A DNA stretch of 64,000 bases from Streptomyces tauricus. Its GTDB lineage: Bacteria; Actinomycetota; Actinomycetes; Streptomycetales; Streptomycetaceae. Made by a program: the position numbers and the translations under genes. Numbering within the stretch: position 1 is the first letter of the stretch; each line of letters starts with the position of its first letter. Location of the stretch: positions 93,624-157,623 of the forward strand of contig NZ_BMVY01000021.1 of the NCBI RefSeq assembly GCF_014650955.1. The letters are read 5' to 3'. The notes beneath the pieces are model-generated. The model made no database searches, was not told the origin of the DNA, and saw nothing but the letters and a program-made list of their open reading frames with translations. Positions 1 through 7,856 of this stretch are shown here, piece after piece.

Positions 1-449
1 GGCTTCGCGGCCTCCAAAGTCTCCATCGCGGATCCGGCGGACTCGTCCCGCAGGAAACACATGATCAGCTGGGTGGAGACGCCGTGCACGGCCTCGCTGC
101 GGTCGAGCGCCCGCCCGAGCCCCGCCACCACGGTGCCCATGCCGACGCCCCGCGCGAGGTGCGCCTGCGGGTCGAAGAAGATCTCCGCGTGCCGCACCCC
201 CTGCGCTGCGGCGCGCGCGAGATACGCGTCGGCGAGGTCCGCGAAGTCGTCCTCGGTCCGCAGCACGGCCATGAGCCCGTAGTACAGGTTCAGGAACGAC
301 TGCAGATCGGCGAACTCGTACGCCTTACGAAGCTCCTCCGTATCCGCGTACGGCAGCGTGACGCCGTTGCGGGCGGCCAGTGCGAAGGCCAGCTCGGGCT
401 CCAGCGTGCCTTCGATGTGCAGGTGCAGTTCAGCTTTGGGGAGGGGCAT
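1..449 (-). CDS. Adenine/adenosine deaminase family protein, 3' end cut by window edge
   Basis: The visible part is the first 149 codons. It starts at ATG 449 with MPLPKAELHLHIEGTLEPEL, the metal-binding HxH motif at the N-terminus of adenosine/adenine deaminases of the amidohydrolase superfamily. These enzymes deaminate adenine or adenosine in purine salvage. The segment after the motif (FALAARNGVTLPYADTEEL, then LRKAYEFADLQSFLNLYY) resembles the bacterial adenine deaminase branch more than classical adenosine deaminase. That subfamily choice is inference, because the C-terminal catalytic His, Glu and Asp residues lie outside the window. The gene is on the same strand as the downstream-numbered RNase Z gene and begins 20 bases after its stop, so co-transcription is likely. 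Confidence 0.85.
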   Translation of the reverse strand, partial: MPLPKAELHLHIEGTLEPELAFALAARNGVTLPYADTEELRKAYEFADLQSFLNLYYGLMAVLRTEDDFADLADAYLARAAAQGVRHAEIFFDPQAHLARGVGMGTVVAGLGRALDRSEAVHGVSTQLIMCFLRDESAGSAMETLEAAK

Positions 450-469
450 CGAAGCATGGTACGGGTGTT

Positions 470-1375
470 TCACCGACGCTTCGGAACCGGCACCCTCAGC
501 AGATCGTGCGCCACGGTCAGCTCCCCCTCGAACCCGGCGGCCCGTGCCTGCCGTTCGAACTCCGCCGGATCCGGGTACCGCTGGCTGAAGTGCGTGAGCA
601 CCAGATGCCGTACGCCCGCGTCCCGCGCCACGGCCGCCGCCTGCCCCGCGGTCAGGTGCCCGTGATCGACGGCGAGCCGTTCGTCCTCGTCCAGGAACGT
701 CGACTCGATGACGAGCATGTCGCAGCCCTCGGCGAGCGCGTACACCCCGTCGCACAGCCGGGTGTCCATGACGAACGCGAACCGCTGCCCGCGCCGCTCC
801 TCGCTGACGTCGTCGAGCAGGACGTCACCGAGCGAGCCCTCCCGCTGGATCCGCCCCACGTCCGGCCCCTTGATCCCGTGCGCGGCGAGCCGGTCGCCCA
901 GCATCCGCCGCCCGTCGGGCTCGACGAGCCGGTACCCGTACGACTCGACGGGATGGGAGAGCTTCCGGGCCTCCAGCGTGTACGCCGCCGAGGTGGCGAG
1001 CGCTCCGTCCGAGTCCACCGGGGCCTCGGTGAGCGCGACCGTCTCGCGGTAGGCGGTCGCGTACCGCAACCGGTCGAAGAACTTCTGCCCGGAGCGCGGA
1101 TAGTGCGCGCTGATCCCGTGCGGCACCCGGTCGAGGTTGATCCGCTGGATCACCCCGGCCAGGCCCAGCGAGTGGTCGCCGTGGAAGTGCGTGACGCAGA
1201 TCCGGTGCAGGTCGTGCGCGGCGACCCCGGCACGCAGCATCTGCCGCTGCGTGCCCTCGCCGGGATCGAAGAGGATGCCCTCGCCGTCCCAGCGCAGCAG
1301 GTAGCCGTTGTGGTTGCGGTGCCGGGTGGGAACCTGGCTGGCGGTCCCGAGGACCACCAATTCACGTACGGACAC
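470..1375 (-). CDS. rnz: Ribonuclease Z (tRNA 3' endonuclease)
   Basis: This 301-residue protein has the metallo-beta-lactamase core of RNase Z. The zinc motif H63-x-H65-x-D67-H68 lies in VTHFHGDHSLGLAGVI, and further conserved blocks are ESTFLDED and the late LTHFSQRYPD. RNase Z cuts the 3' trailer from tRNA precursors that lack an encoded CCA. That fits this genome: the two tRNA-Ala genes in this window have no encoded CCA, so this maturation route is needed here. Length is normal for the bacterial short form. The start at MSVRELVVLG lies 6 bases from the stop of the upstream HIT gene, so the two are probably one transcript. Confidence 0.95.
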   Translation of the reverse strand: MSVRELVVLGTASQVPTRHRNHNGYLLRWDGEGILFDPGEGTQRQMLRAGVAAHDLHRICVTHFHGDHSLGLAGVIQRINLDRVPHGISAHYPRSGQKFFDRLRYATAYRETVALTEAPVDSDGALATSAAYTLEARKLSHPVESYGYRLVEPDGRRMLGDRLAAHGIKGPDVGRIQREGSLGDVLLDDVSEERRGQRFAFVMDTRLCDGVYALAEGCDMLVIESTFLDEDERLAVDHGHLTAGQAAAVARDAGVRHLVLTHFSQRYPDPAEFERQARAAGFEGELTVAHDLLRVPVPKRR

Positions 1376-1381
1376 GGCTCG

Positions 1382-1735
1382 TTATCCGGGCGGCCACTGG
1401 AGACCGCGGCCGCCCAGCACATGGGCGTGCGCGTGGAAGACGGTCTGGCCGGCCCCGCTCCCGGTGTTGAAGACGAGGCGGTAGCTGTCGAGCTTCTCCT
1501 CGGCGGCGACCTCACCGGCCTCGCGCACGACGTCGGCGAGGATCGCCGGTTCGGCGGCGGCGAGGGAGGCGGCGTCCGGGTGGTGGACCTTGGGAATCAC
1601 CAGGACGTGGGTGGGTGCCTGCGGGTTTATGTCCCGGAAGGCCAGAGTCGTCCCGGTCTCACGAACGACGGTCGCCGGAATCTTTCCCCCGACGATCTTG
1701 CAGAACAAGCAATCGTCCTGCGTTTCCCCTGCCAT
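1382..1735 (-). CDS. HIT family nucleotide-binding hydrolase/transferase
   Basis: A 117-residue protein with the histidine-triad signature at residues 101-108 (HAHAHVLGG; H101, H103, H105). An N-terminal CLFC pair (C9, C12) is of the kind that binds zinc in Hint-type proteins. HIT proteins hydrolyse or transfer nucleoside monophosphates from substrates such as AMP-lysine or dinucleoside polyphosphates. The sequence gives no hint of the substrate here. The gene sits directly upstream of RNase Z on the same strand. A 132-bp gap carrying two copies of a genome repeat separates it from the tricorn protease gene. Confidence 0.92.
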   Translation of the reverse strand: MAGETQDDCLFCKIVGGKIPATVVRETGTTLAFRDINPQAPTHVLVIPKVHHPDAASLAAAEPAILADVVREAGEVAAEEKLDSYRLVFNTGSGAGQTVFHAHAHVLGGRGLQWPPG

Positions 1736-1796
1736 GACACGCCCTCCTCAACTGGATGATCGATGCCCGCATGCTACCGAGCACCCGCGCCCCTCC

Positions 1797-1858
1797 AGGG
1801 GCGCGGGGAACGGCGCAGTCTTTCGCCTTTCGCCTTGTAGGGGCGCGGGGAACGGCGC
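1797..1858. repeat. Two direct copies of a GC-rich genome repeat
   Basis: Two direct copies of GGGGCGCGGGGAACGGCGC lie at 1798-1816 and 1840-1858, in the gap between the tricorn protease and HIT genes. The same element recurs at 5837-5888, 48118-48135 and six times in 55917-56274. Copies differ mainly at the base after GGGGAAC (G or T). The stretch is non-coding; the plausible roles (REP-like element or terminator component) are inference. Confidence 0.75.
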
Positions 1859-1867
1859 GACCAGCCC

Positions 1868-4800
1868 TCATGCCCCCGGCAGAACGGGCGCGGCCTTCGC
1901 GGGCCGCTCCTCCAACCCGGCCAGCGCGATGCGAATCGCCTCGTCGAGCTGTACGTCACGGCCCGCGGCGTGATCCTGAGGCGCCTGGACCACCTCCACA
2001 TCAGGATCGACCCCGTGGTTCTCCACCCCCCACTCGTATCCTTCGAGCCAGAACGCGTACTTGGGCTGAGTGACGAGCGTCCCGTCGACCAGCCGGTACC
2101 GGCTGTCGATCCCGACGACACCGCCCCACGTACGCGTACCGACCACGGGCCCGATCCCCAGCGCCTTGATCGCCGCGTTCACGATGTCCCCGTCGGACCC
2201 GGAGAACTCGTTGGCGACGGCCACGACAGGCCCCCGAGGAGCGTCCTCCGGATAGCTCGTCGGCCGCATCCCCCGCGCGAGGTCCCATCCCACGATCCGC
2301 CGCGCGAGCTTCTCGATCACCAACTGGGAGGTGTGCCCGCCACGGTTCTCGCGGACGTCCACGACCAGTCCCTCCCGCGCCACCTCGATCCGCAGATCGC
2401 GGTGGATCTGCGCCCAGCCGGGCGCCTGCATGTCGGGCACGTGCAGATACCCCAGCCGTCCGCCGGACTTCTCGTGCACATAGGCCCGCCGGTCGGCGAC
2501 CCACGCGTGGTAGCGCAGCGGCTCCTCGTCGGACATCGGTACGACGACCGCGTGCCGCGGATCGCCGCCGCCCGCCGGGGAGACGGTCAGCTCGACGGGT
2601 TTGCCGGCCGTGCCGACGAGCAGCGGCCAGGGTCCCGCGACCGGGTCGACGGGCTGCCCGGAGACGGCCACGATCGCGTCGCCCGCGCGCACGGCGACCC
2701 CGGGCGCGGCGAGCGGCGACTGCGCGTCGGGGTCGGAGGTCTCCGACGGCAGGATGCGGTCGATACGCCACAGCGGCGCCCCCTGCGGGCCGTCCTCGTG
2801 GCGGGAGATGTCCGCGCCGAGCAGCCCCTGCCGCTCCCCGTGCCCGAATCCGCCGCGCGGCATGACGTACGCGTGCGAGGTGCCGAGTTCGCCCTGCACC
2901 TCCCAGAGGAGGTCGACCAGGTCGTCGTGGGTGCAGACCCGTCCGAGGACGGGCCGGTAGCGGTCCAGTACGCCGTCCCAGTCGACGCCGCCCAGGTCGG
3001 GCCGCCAGAAGTTGTCCCGCATGAGGCGGCCGGTCTCGTCGTACATCTGCCGCCACTCGGCGGCCGGGTCGACGTTCTGGCGGATGCGCGACAGGTCGAC
3101 GGTGATGTTGGTGTCGCTCTCGTCGTCGTTCGAGGCGCGCCGGTCGCTCGGTACGACCTTGAGCTTCCCGTCGGTCCAGAGCAGGATCCGTTTGCCGTCG
3201 CCGGTGACCATGAAGCTGTCGGCGTCCGAGGCGAGATGCTCGATGCGCTGCTGGGCGAGGTCGTACCGCTCCAGGTCGGTCTTCGGGTCCGGGTCGTCCG
3301 GGGTGGCGCGGGAGGCGCCGAGCACACCCCGTACGGGGTGCCGCAGCCAGAGCAGCCCGTCCTTGGCGGCCCGCAGTCCGGTGTAGCGGGCGGCCTCCAC
3401 CGGGAACGGCACGATGCGGTCGCCGAGGCCTTCGAGGTCGATGCGGGTGGCCGGGGAGCCCTCGCTGTCGGGGGTCTCGTCCTTGTCGGGCGCCTCGAAG
3501 GGCCGGCCGTGCCGCTGGGGCCCGAAGGGCGAGGGGGTGGTGGCGGCGAGGGTGATGAGATGCGGCCGCGAACCGCCGACGAAGGCGAGGTCGAAGACGT
3601 GCTCGTCGTAGACGGGGTCGAAGGAGCGGGCCGACAGGAAGGCCAGATGCTTGCCGTCGAGGGTGAACGCGGGCGCGTAGTCGCGGAATCGCAGCGGTGT
3701 CGCCTCCGTCACCGACAGGTCGGCGGTGTTGGCGAGCTTGAGCTGGCGCAGCGGGCGGGGGCCGGGGTGTGACCAGGCCAGCCAGGCGGAGTCGGGTGAG
3801 AAGACGAGTCCGGTGACCTCGCCGTCCTCGCTGCGGTCGACCTCGCGGACCTCGCCGGTCTCGCGCTCGACGAGCAGCACGCGTCCGTCGTGCGAGGCGA
3901 CGGCGGCCCGGCTGCCGTCGGGGGCCATGGCGAGTCCGAGGACGCGGCCGAGCTGTCCGGCGGCGAGCCTGCGCGGGGTCGCGCCGGGTGCCACGCCGGT
4001 CGCCGGGGCGAACTCCAGCGCGTCGTCGCCCTCCGCGTCGGTCGCCCACACCACGTGCTCCTCGCCGTCGGCGCGGAAGGTGCGGGGCAGCCTGGCCCGT
4101 ACGCCCTGTTCGGCGGCGAGTACGCGGGCGGGTCCGGAGCGGTGGGTGACCCAGTGGACGGCTCCGCGCACGGCGACCGCGCTGCCGCGTCCGGTGTGGT
4201 CGGGGGCTCCGGCGCCGAACCAGCGGGAGGCGTTCACGGGATGCGGTTGCAGGTCGACGCGCTGTCCGCCGAGCCGGATGTCGAGCCGGCGCGGCTCGGT
4301 CCCGTCGAGGTCGTCGAGGATCCACAGCTCACCGGCGGACGCGTACACGACGCGGGTGCCGTCGGTGGAGGCGTGCCGCGCGTAGAAGCCCTCGATGCCG
4401 GTGTGGCGCCGCAGGTCCGACCCGTCGGCGAGGGAGGAGTACACGGCCCCCACGCCTTCGTGGTCGGAGAGGAAGACGACCCGCTCGCCGACCCACGACG
4501 GGTACTCCAGGTTCCCGTCGAGCTCGGCGTGCAGCCGTACGAACTCCCCCTCGCCCTCCCGGTCGATCCACAACTTGCCCGCCGTGCCGCCCCGGTAGCG
4601 CTTCCACCAGGCGGCCTCACGCCCCATGGGCGCGGACAGCAGGACGGTGCCGGGCCCGTACGCGACATCGCCGACGGGCCCGTACGGGAGGGTGGTCGCG
4701 GGCCCGCCGTCGAGCGGGACGGCCCTGGCCCAGCTGCGGCGCAGGCTCGGCTGCCCCTGCGTGCTGAGCGCGAGCACCTCCCCCTCGGGGGTCCAGCCGC

Positions 4801-5119
4801 GCACCTGGGTCTTCCAACTGCCCCAGTACGTCAGGCGTTTGGCGGGGCCTCCGTCGACTGAGGCGGTATGCACCTCGGGGGCGCCGTCACGGGTCGAGGT
4901 CCAGGCGACCGTCGTCCCGTCCGGGGAGATCCGTGGGTGGTTCACGGGCACGTTGTCGGCACTGACCCGCCAGGCGCGGCCGCCGTCGAGCGGCGCCACC
5001 CAGACGTCGTCCTCGGCGGTGAAGGCGATCAACTCACCGTGCAGGTGCGGATACCGGAGATACGCGGAGGTCGCGGCGGATGCGGCGGATGCGGATGCGG
5101 CGGATGCAGGCTGTGTCAC
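1868..5119 (-). CDS. Tricorn-type serine protease (S41 family)
   Basis: A 1083-residue protein with the layout of archaeal Tricorn: N-terminal beta-propeller repeats (residues about 20-660, with phrases such as ISPDGTTVAWTS and FSPDSAWLAWSH), a helical core domain, a PDZ domain near 780-870, and a C-terminal S41 protease domain. Catalytic candidates are His749 in GTSHAYVMPR and Ser975-Asp976 in EFSGSDGDIV, close to Tricorn His746 and Ser965-Asp966. Tricorn degrades oligopeptides released by the proteasome in the cytoplasm, and Streptomyces species are known to carry homologues. The start is GTG 5119. The first codons contain a small 9-base GCGGATGCG-type repeat that encodes an Ser/Ala-rich tail. 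No signal peptide is visible. Confidence 0.93.
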   Translation of the reverse strand: MTQPASAASASAASAATSAYLRYPHLHGELIAFTAEDDVWVAPLDGGRAWRVSADNVPVNHPRISPDGTTVAWTSTRDGAPEVHTASVDGGPAKRLTYWGSWKTQVRGWTPEGEVLALSTQGQPSLRRSWARAVPLDGGPATTLPYGPVGDVAYGPGTVLLSAPMGREAAWWKRYRGGTAGKLWIDREGEGEFVRLHAELDGNLEYPSWVGERVVFLSDHEGVGAVYSSLADGSDLRRHTGIEGFYARHASTDGTRVVYASAGELWILDDLDGTEPRRLDIRLGGQRVDLQPHPVNASRWFGAGAPDHTGRGSAVAVRGAVHWVTHRSGPARVLAAEQGVRARLPRTFRADGEEHVVWATDAEGDDALEFAPATGVAPGATPRRLAAGQLGRVLGLAMAPDGSRAAVASHDGRVLLVERETGEVREVDRSEDGEVTGLVFSPDSAWLAWSHPGPRPLRQLKLANTADLSVTEATPLRFRDYAPAFTLDGKHLAFLSARSFDPVYDEHVFDLAFVGGSRPHLITLAATTPSPFGPQRHGRPFEAPDKDETPDSEGSPATRIDLEGLGDRIVPFPVEAARYTGLRAAKDGLLWLRHPVRGVLGASRATPDDPDPKTDLERYDLAQQRIEHLASDADSFMVTGDGKRILLWTDGKLKVVPSDRRASNDDESDTNITVDLSRIRQNVDPAAEWRQMYDETGRLMRDNFWRPDLGGVDWDGVLDRYRPVLGRVCTHDDLVDLLWEVQGELGTSHAYVMPRGGFGHGERQGLLGADISRHEDGPQGAPLWRIDRILPSETSDPDAQSPLAAPGVAVRAGDAIVAVSGQPVDPVAGPWPLLVGTAGKPVELTVSPAGGGDPRHAVVVPMSDEEPLRYHAWVADRRAYVHEKSGGRLGYLHVPDMQAPGWAQIHRDLRIEVAREGLVVDVRENRGGHTSQLVIEKLARRIVGWDLARGMRPTSYPEDAPRGPVVAVANEFSGSDGDIVNAAIKALGIGPVVGTRTWGGVVGIDSRYRLVDGTLVTQPKYAFWLEGYEWGVENHGVDPDVEVVQAPQDHAAGRDVQLDEAIRIALAGLEERPAKAAPVLPGA

Positions 5120-5209
5120 CCGATCACCCTATGCAGCCGTCCCAGCCGCGACCAGAGCTTTCGATCACTTCACCGGGCGGGCCGCTTCGTCGCATTGATC
5201 ACTTTCCGA

Positions 5210-5746
5210 TCACTTTCCAGAGATGCAGGAGCAACTCGGGTTCGGATACACGGTCTGCGTCCGGGTGACGGTGACGGTCGCTCCCGGCTGGTCGGGCGGC
5301 CGGGTCGTCGGGTTGTTCACGGGCGGCGTCGGCGTGCTCGCCTGGCAGTTGCCGAGGACGTTCAGCCGGAACACCTCGTTGCCACCCACCGTGGCGGTGA
5401 GATCGCCGCGTACGCAGGTGCCGTTGACCTCCTGGGTCACCTGGCCCTTGATGCTGATGTCCTGGCCGTCGCCGGTCTCGCCCACGCAGTCGACGGACGC
5501 CACGTTGCGCACGGTCGCGGAGGGTGTGGACGCGCTCTTCTCGCCGTACGAGGCGGTGCAGGTGAGCCACTGCACGTCGACGCCCCGCTCCTCCAGCTCA
5601 CTCGTGCCCTTCTGGTCGGTGGTGATCGCGACGGCCGCGGTGCTCAGGCCGTCGCCCGGTTCACACGCGACCAGCGCGAACGTGGCCGCGACGGCGGCCA
5701 GGCCGATCGCCGGGCCTCGGTGCCGGATACGCCTCATTGCCCCCAT
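5210..5746 (-). CDS. Putative lipoprotein of unknown function
   Basis: A 178-residue protein starting MGAMRRIRHRGPAIGLAA; an in-frame ATG at 5737 gives 175 residues. A short hydrophobic signal segment ends in the lipobox LVAC, so export and lipid anchoring are likely. The mature part is about 150 residues. It has a Thr/Pro-rich spacer (TPTPPVNNPTTRPPDQPG) and ends with VYPNPSCSCISGK, an unusual cysteine pair at the C-terminus. The middle (DISIKGQVTQEVNGTCVRGD) looks like a beta-rich extracytoplasmic domain. I do not recognise a named family. The reading frame stays open upstream towards 6190, but that part overlaps rsmE and a palindrome and is not credible coding sequence. Confidence 0.72.
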   Translation of the reverse strand: MGAMRRIRHRGPAIGLAAVAATFALVACEPGDGLSTAAVAITTDQKGTSELEERGVDVQWLTCTASYGEKSASTPSATVRNVASVDCVGETGDGQDISIKGQVTQEVNGTCVRGDLTATVGGNEVFRLNVLGNCQASTPTPPVNNPTTRPPDQPGATVTVTRTQTVYPNPSCSCISGK

Positions 5747-5836
5747 GCACGGCAGCGTGCCACTGCTCGCCCGCGCGCGGTAGACCCCATGCGGCCACGC
5801 TCCCCCTCCCTCGGGGGCTCCGCCCCCGAACCCCCG

Positions 5837-5888
5837 CTGCGCAGTTCCCCGCGCCCCCAAGTACCTGGGGGCGCGGGGAACTGCGCAG
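5837..5888. repeat. 23-bp perfect palindrome built from the genome repeat
   Basis: Two inverted copies of the GGGGCGCGGGGAACTGCGC element (arms 5837-5859 and 5866-5888) surround a 6-base loop, AGTACC. The arms match over all 23 bases. The palindrome lies between rsmE (upstream) and the lipoprotein gene, both on the minus strand, so it can act as a transcript-end hairpin for rsmE. It shows that the single copies elsewhere are half-sites of a larger palindromic unit. Confidence 0.85.
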
Positions 5889-5918
5889 TCCTGTACGCCC
5901 GCTCCCGCCGGACCCGCG

Positions 5919-6665
5919 CTACGACCAGCGCCCCGTGCGCCCCAGCAGCAGCGCCCCCGCCGCAGTCCCCGCCGTGGACGTACGCAACACACTCCGCCCC
6001 AGTCGGCAGACCGCCGCCCCGGCCTCCGTGAACATCGCCAACTCCTCCGGCGAGACGCCCCCTTCGGGCCCCACGACCAGCACGATCTCCCCCTCGGAGG
6101 GGAGTTCGACCGTCGCGAGCGGCAACCCCGGGTACACCCGGTCCTCATGCAGCACCGCCGCGAACTCCGCTTTGGCGAGAAACGCGGCAACCTGCTTCGT
6201 CGTCATCGCGTCCGCGACCTCCGCGAACCGCACCCGCCGCGACTGCTTGCCCGCCTCGCGGGCGGTGGCCCGCCACTTCGCCAGCGCCTTCAGCCCGCGC
6301 TCGCCCTTCCACTGCGTGATGCAACGGGACGCCGCCCAGGGGACGATCGCGTCGACACCGGTCTCCGACATGGTCTCGACGGCGAGTTCACCCCGGTCGC
6401 CCTTGGGCAGCGCCTGCACGACGGTGATCCGGGGCCGCGGGACGGGCTCCTCGCGCACCTCGTGGATCCCGGTCACGACGAGCCGGTCCTTGCCCTCGGC
6501 CGTCTTCACGACGCCCTCGGCCCAGCGGCCGAGCCCGTCGGTGAGGACCACGTCCTCACCGGCCCGCAGCCGCTTCACGGACACGGCGTGCCGCCCCTCG
6601 GGCCCGTCGAGCACGAACTCGGGCCCCCCGGGCACCTCGTCCACCACGAACACCGGCGCGGTCAT
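5919..6665 (-). CDS. rsmE: 16S rRNA m3U1498 methyltransferase RsmE
   Basis: A 248-residue protein starting MTAPVFVVDEVPGG. It has an N-terminal PUA-like domain (ground plan EGRHAVSVKRLRAGEDVVLTDG) and a C-terminal SPOUT methyltransferase fold. The SAM-binding knot is recognisable as LVVGPEGGVSPEEL followed by RLGRSVLRTSTAGTAA, the RsmE signature. The enzyme methylates N3 of U1498 in 16S rRNA late in 30S assembly. Its ATG overlaps the TGA stop of the upstream nitronate monooxygenase gene by four bases (ATGA), so the two are translationally coupled. Confidence 0.95.
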   Translation of the reverse strand: MTAPVFVVDEVPGGPEFVLDGPEGRHAVSVKRLRAGEDVVLTDGLGRWAEGVVKTAEGKDRLVVTGIHEVREEPVPRPRITVVQALPKGDRGELAVETMSETGVDAIVPWAASRCITQWKGERGLKALAKWRATAREAGKQSRRVRFAEVADAMTTKQVAAFLAKAEFAAVLHEDRVYPGLPLATVELPSEGEIVLVVGPEGGVSPEELAMFTEAGAAVCRLGRSVLRTSTAGTAAGALLLGRTGRWS

Positions 6666-7747
6666 CGCCCGACGCCCCCGCCCTGCTCGGCCGACAACGC
6701 TGTCCTGGCGGCGGCGAGTTCGGCCGCGAGCACCTCCACCAGCTGCCCGGCGGGCAGTTCGCGGGCGAGCCGGTGCCCCTGCCCCGCCCAGAGCGCCATG
6801 CCCTGCGCGTCCCCCGCCTTGGCCGCCGCCTTGCGCAGCCCGGAGGTGAGGTGGTGGACCTCGGGATAGGCGGCGGGCGCGTACGGCCCGTGCTCGCGCA
6901 TGAACCGGTTCATCAGCCCGCGCGCGGGCCGGCCGGAGAACGCCCGCGTCAGCTGCGTACGGACGAAGAGGGGGTTGGTCAGCGCCTGCTTGTGCAGGGC
7001 GTTGGCGCCGGACTCGGGGGTCGCGAGGAAGGCCGTGCCCAGCTGGGCGGCGCTCGCGCCGGCGGCCAGCGCCGCGGCGATCTGGCTGCCGCGCATGATG
7101 CCGCCGGCCGCGATGATCGGGATCTGCACGGTCTCGCGGACCAGTGCGACGAGCGACAGCAGTCCGATGCCGGAGCCGTCCGCCTCGGGGTTGTCGCGGT
7201 GGGTGCCCTGGTGGCCGCCGGCCTCGACGCCCTGCACGATCACCGCGTCGGCGCCCGCCCACTGCACGGCCTGCGCCTCCTCGGCGGTGGTCGCGGTGAC
7301 GAGGGTGACCGTGCCGGCCCGGCTCAGGGAGTCCAGGACGTCACGCGAGGGGCAGCCGAAGTGGAAGGAGACGACCGGCACCGGGTTGTCGAGGAGGACG
7401 GCGAGCTTGGCGTCGTAGCCGTCGTCGCGTCCGCTGTCGGGGTCGCCCAGTTCGGTCTCGTACCAGGAGGACTCACCGGCGAGCTGATGGGCGTACACCT
7501 CGACGGCCGACCGGTCGGCGTACTCGGGCTGCGGCATGAAGAGGTTCACGCCGAACGGCCTGCTGGTGGCCCCGCGCAGCTGCTTGATGTCCTGGTACAT
7601 GCCGTCGGCCGTCTTGTAGCCGGCGGCGAGAAAACCGAGCCCCCCGGCCTCGGACACGGCCGCGGCGAGCTGCGGCACGGAGACGCCGCCCGCCATGGGG
7701 GCCTGCACGATCGGGAGGGGGAAAAGATCGGTCAGCGCGGAGGACAT
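6662..7747 (-). CDS. Nitronate monooxygenase family flavoprotein
   Basis: A 361-residue TIM-barrel flavoprotein of the nitronate monooxygenase (2-nitropropane dioxygenase) family. Recognisable parts are the start VQAPMAGGVSVPQLAAAVSEAGG, the central block VQGVEAGGHQG, and the FMN phosphate-binding block IIAAGGIMRGSQIAAALAAGASAAQLGTAFL. Class I enzymes oxidise nitronates such as propionate-3-nitronate. The true substrate here is not determined by sequence. It is the first gene of a two-gene unit with rsmE, coupled through an ATGA overlap. Confidence 0.9.
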   Translation of the reverse strand: MSSALTDLFPLPIVQAPMAGGVSVPQLAAAVSEAGGLGFLAAGYKTADGMYQDIKQLRGATSRPFGVNLFMPQPEYADRSAVEVYAHQLAGESSWYETELGDPDSGRDDGYDAKLAVLLDNPVPVVSFHFGCPSRDVLDSLSRAGTVTLVTATTAEEAQAVQWAGADAVIVQGVEAGGHQGTHRDNPEADGSGIGLLSLVALVRETVQIPIIAAGGIMRGSQIAAALAAGASAAQLGTAFLATPESGANALHKQALTNPLFVRTQLTRAFSGRPARGLMNRFMREHGPYAPAAYPEVHHLTSGLRKAAAKAGDAQGMALWAGQGHRLARELPAGQLVEVLAAELAAARTALSAEQGGGVGR

Positions 7748-7792
7748 GACGGCATGTTGTCACGTCCTCCGTACAAGTCCGAATCCGGCCTT

Positions 7793-7838
7793 CCGCCGGG
7801 CATAAGCCACAGGAATCATCCTGCGGCACGCCCGGCGG
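7793..7838 (-). terminator. Nested hairpin downstream of hrcA-dnaJ
   Basis: Outer arms CCGCCGGGC (7793-7801) and GCCCGGCGG (7830-7838) enclose inner arms GCCACAGGA (7806-7814) and TCCTGCGGC (7819-7827, one mismatch). The hairpin starts 19 bases after the dnaJ stop. There is no U-tract, as is common for Streptomyces terminators. A role as the end of the hrcA-dnaJ transcript is inferred from position. Confidence 0.6.
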
Positions 7839-7856
7839 TCACCAGCGGTTCACCCG

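Noticed and set aside
1970..3772. 600-residue open frame on the plus strand
   Set aside because: Antisense to the tricorn protease gene and lacking any domain.
5747..6190. N-terminal extension of the lipoprotein
   Set aside because: It would run through a perfect palindrome and rsmE coding sequence. The lipobox signal peptide starts at 5746.
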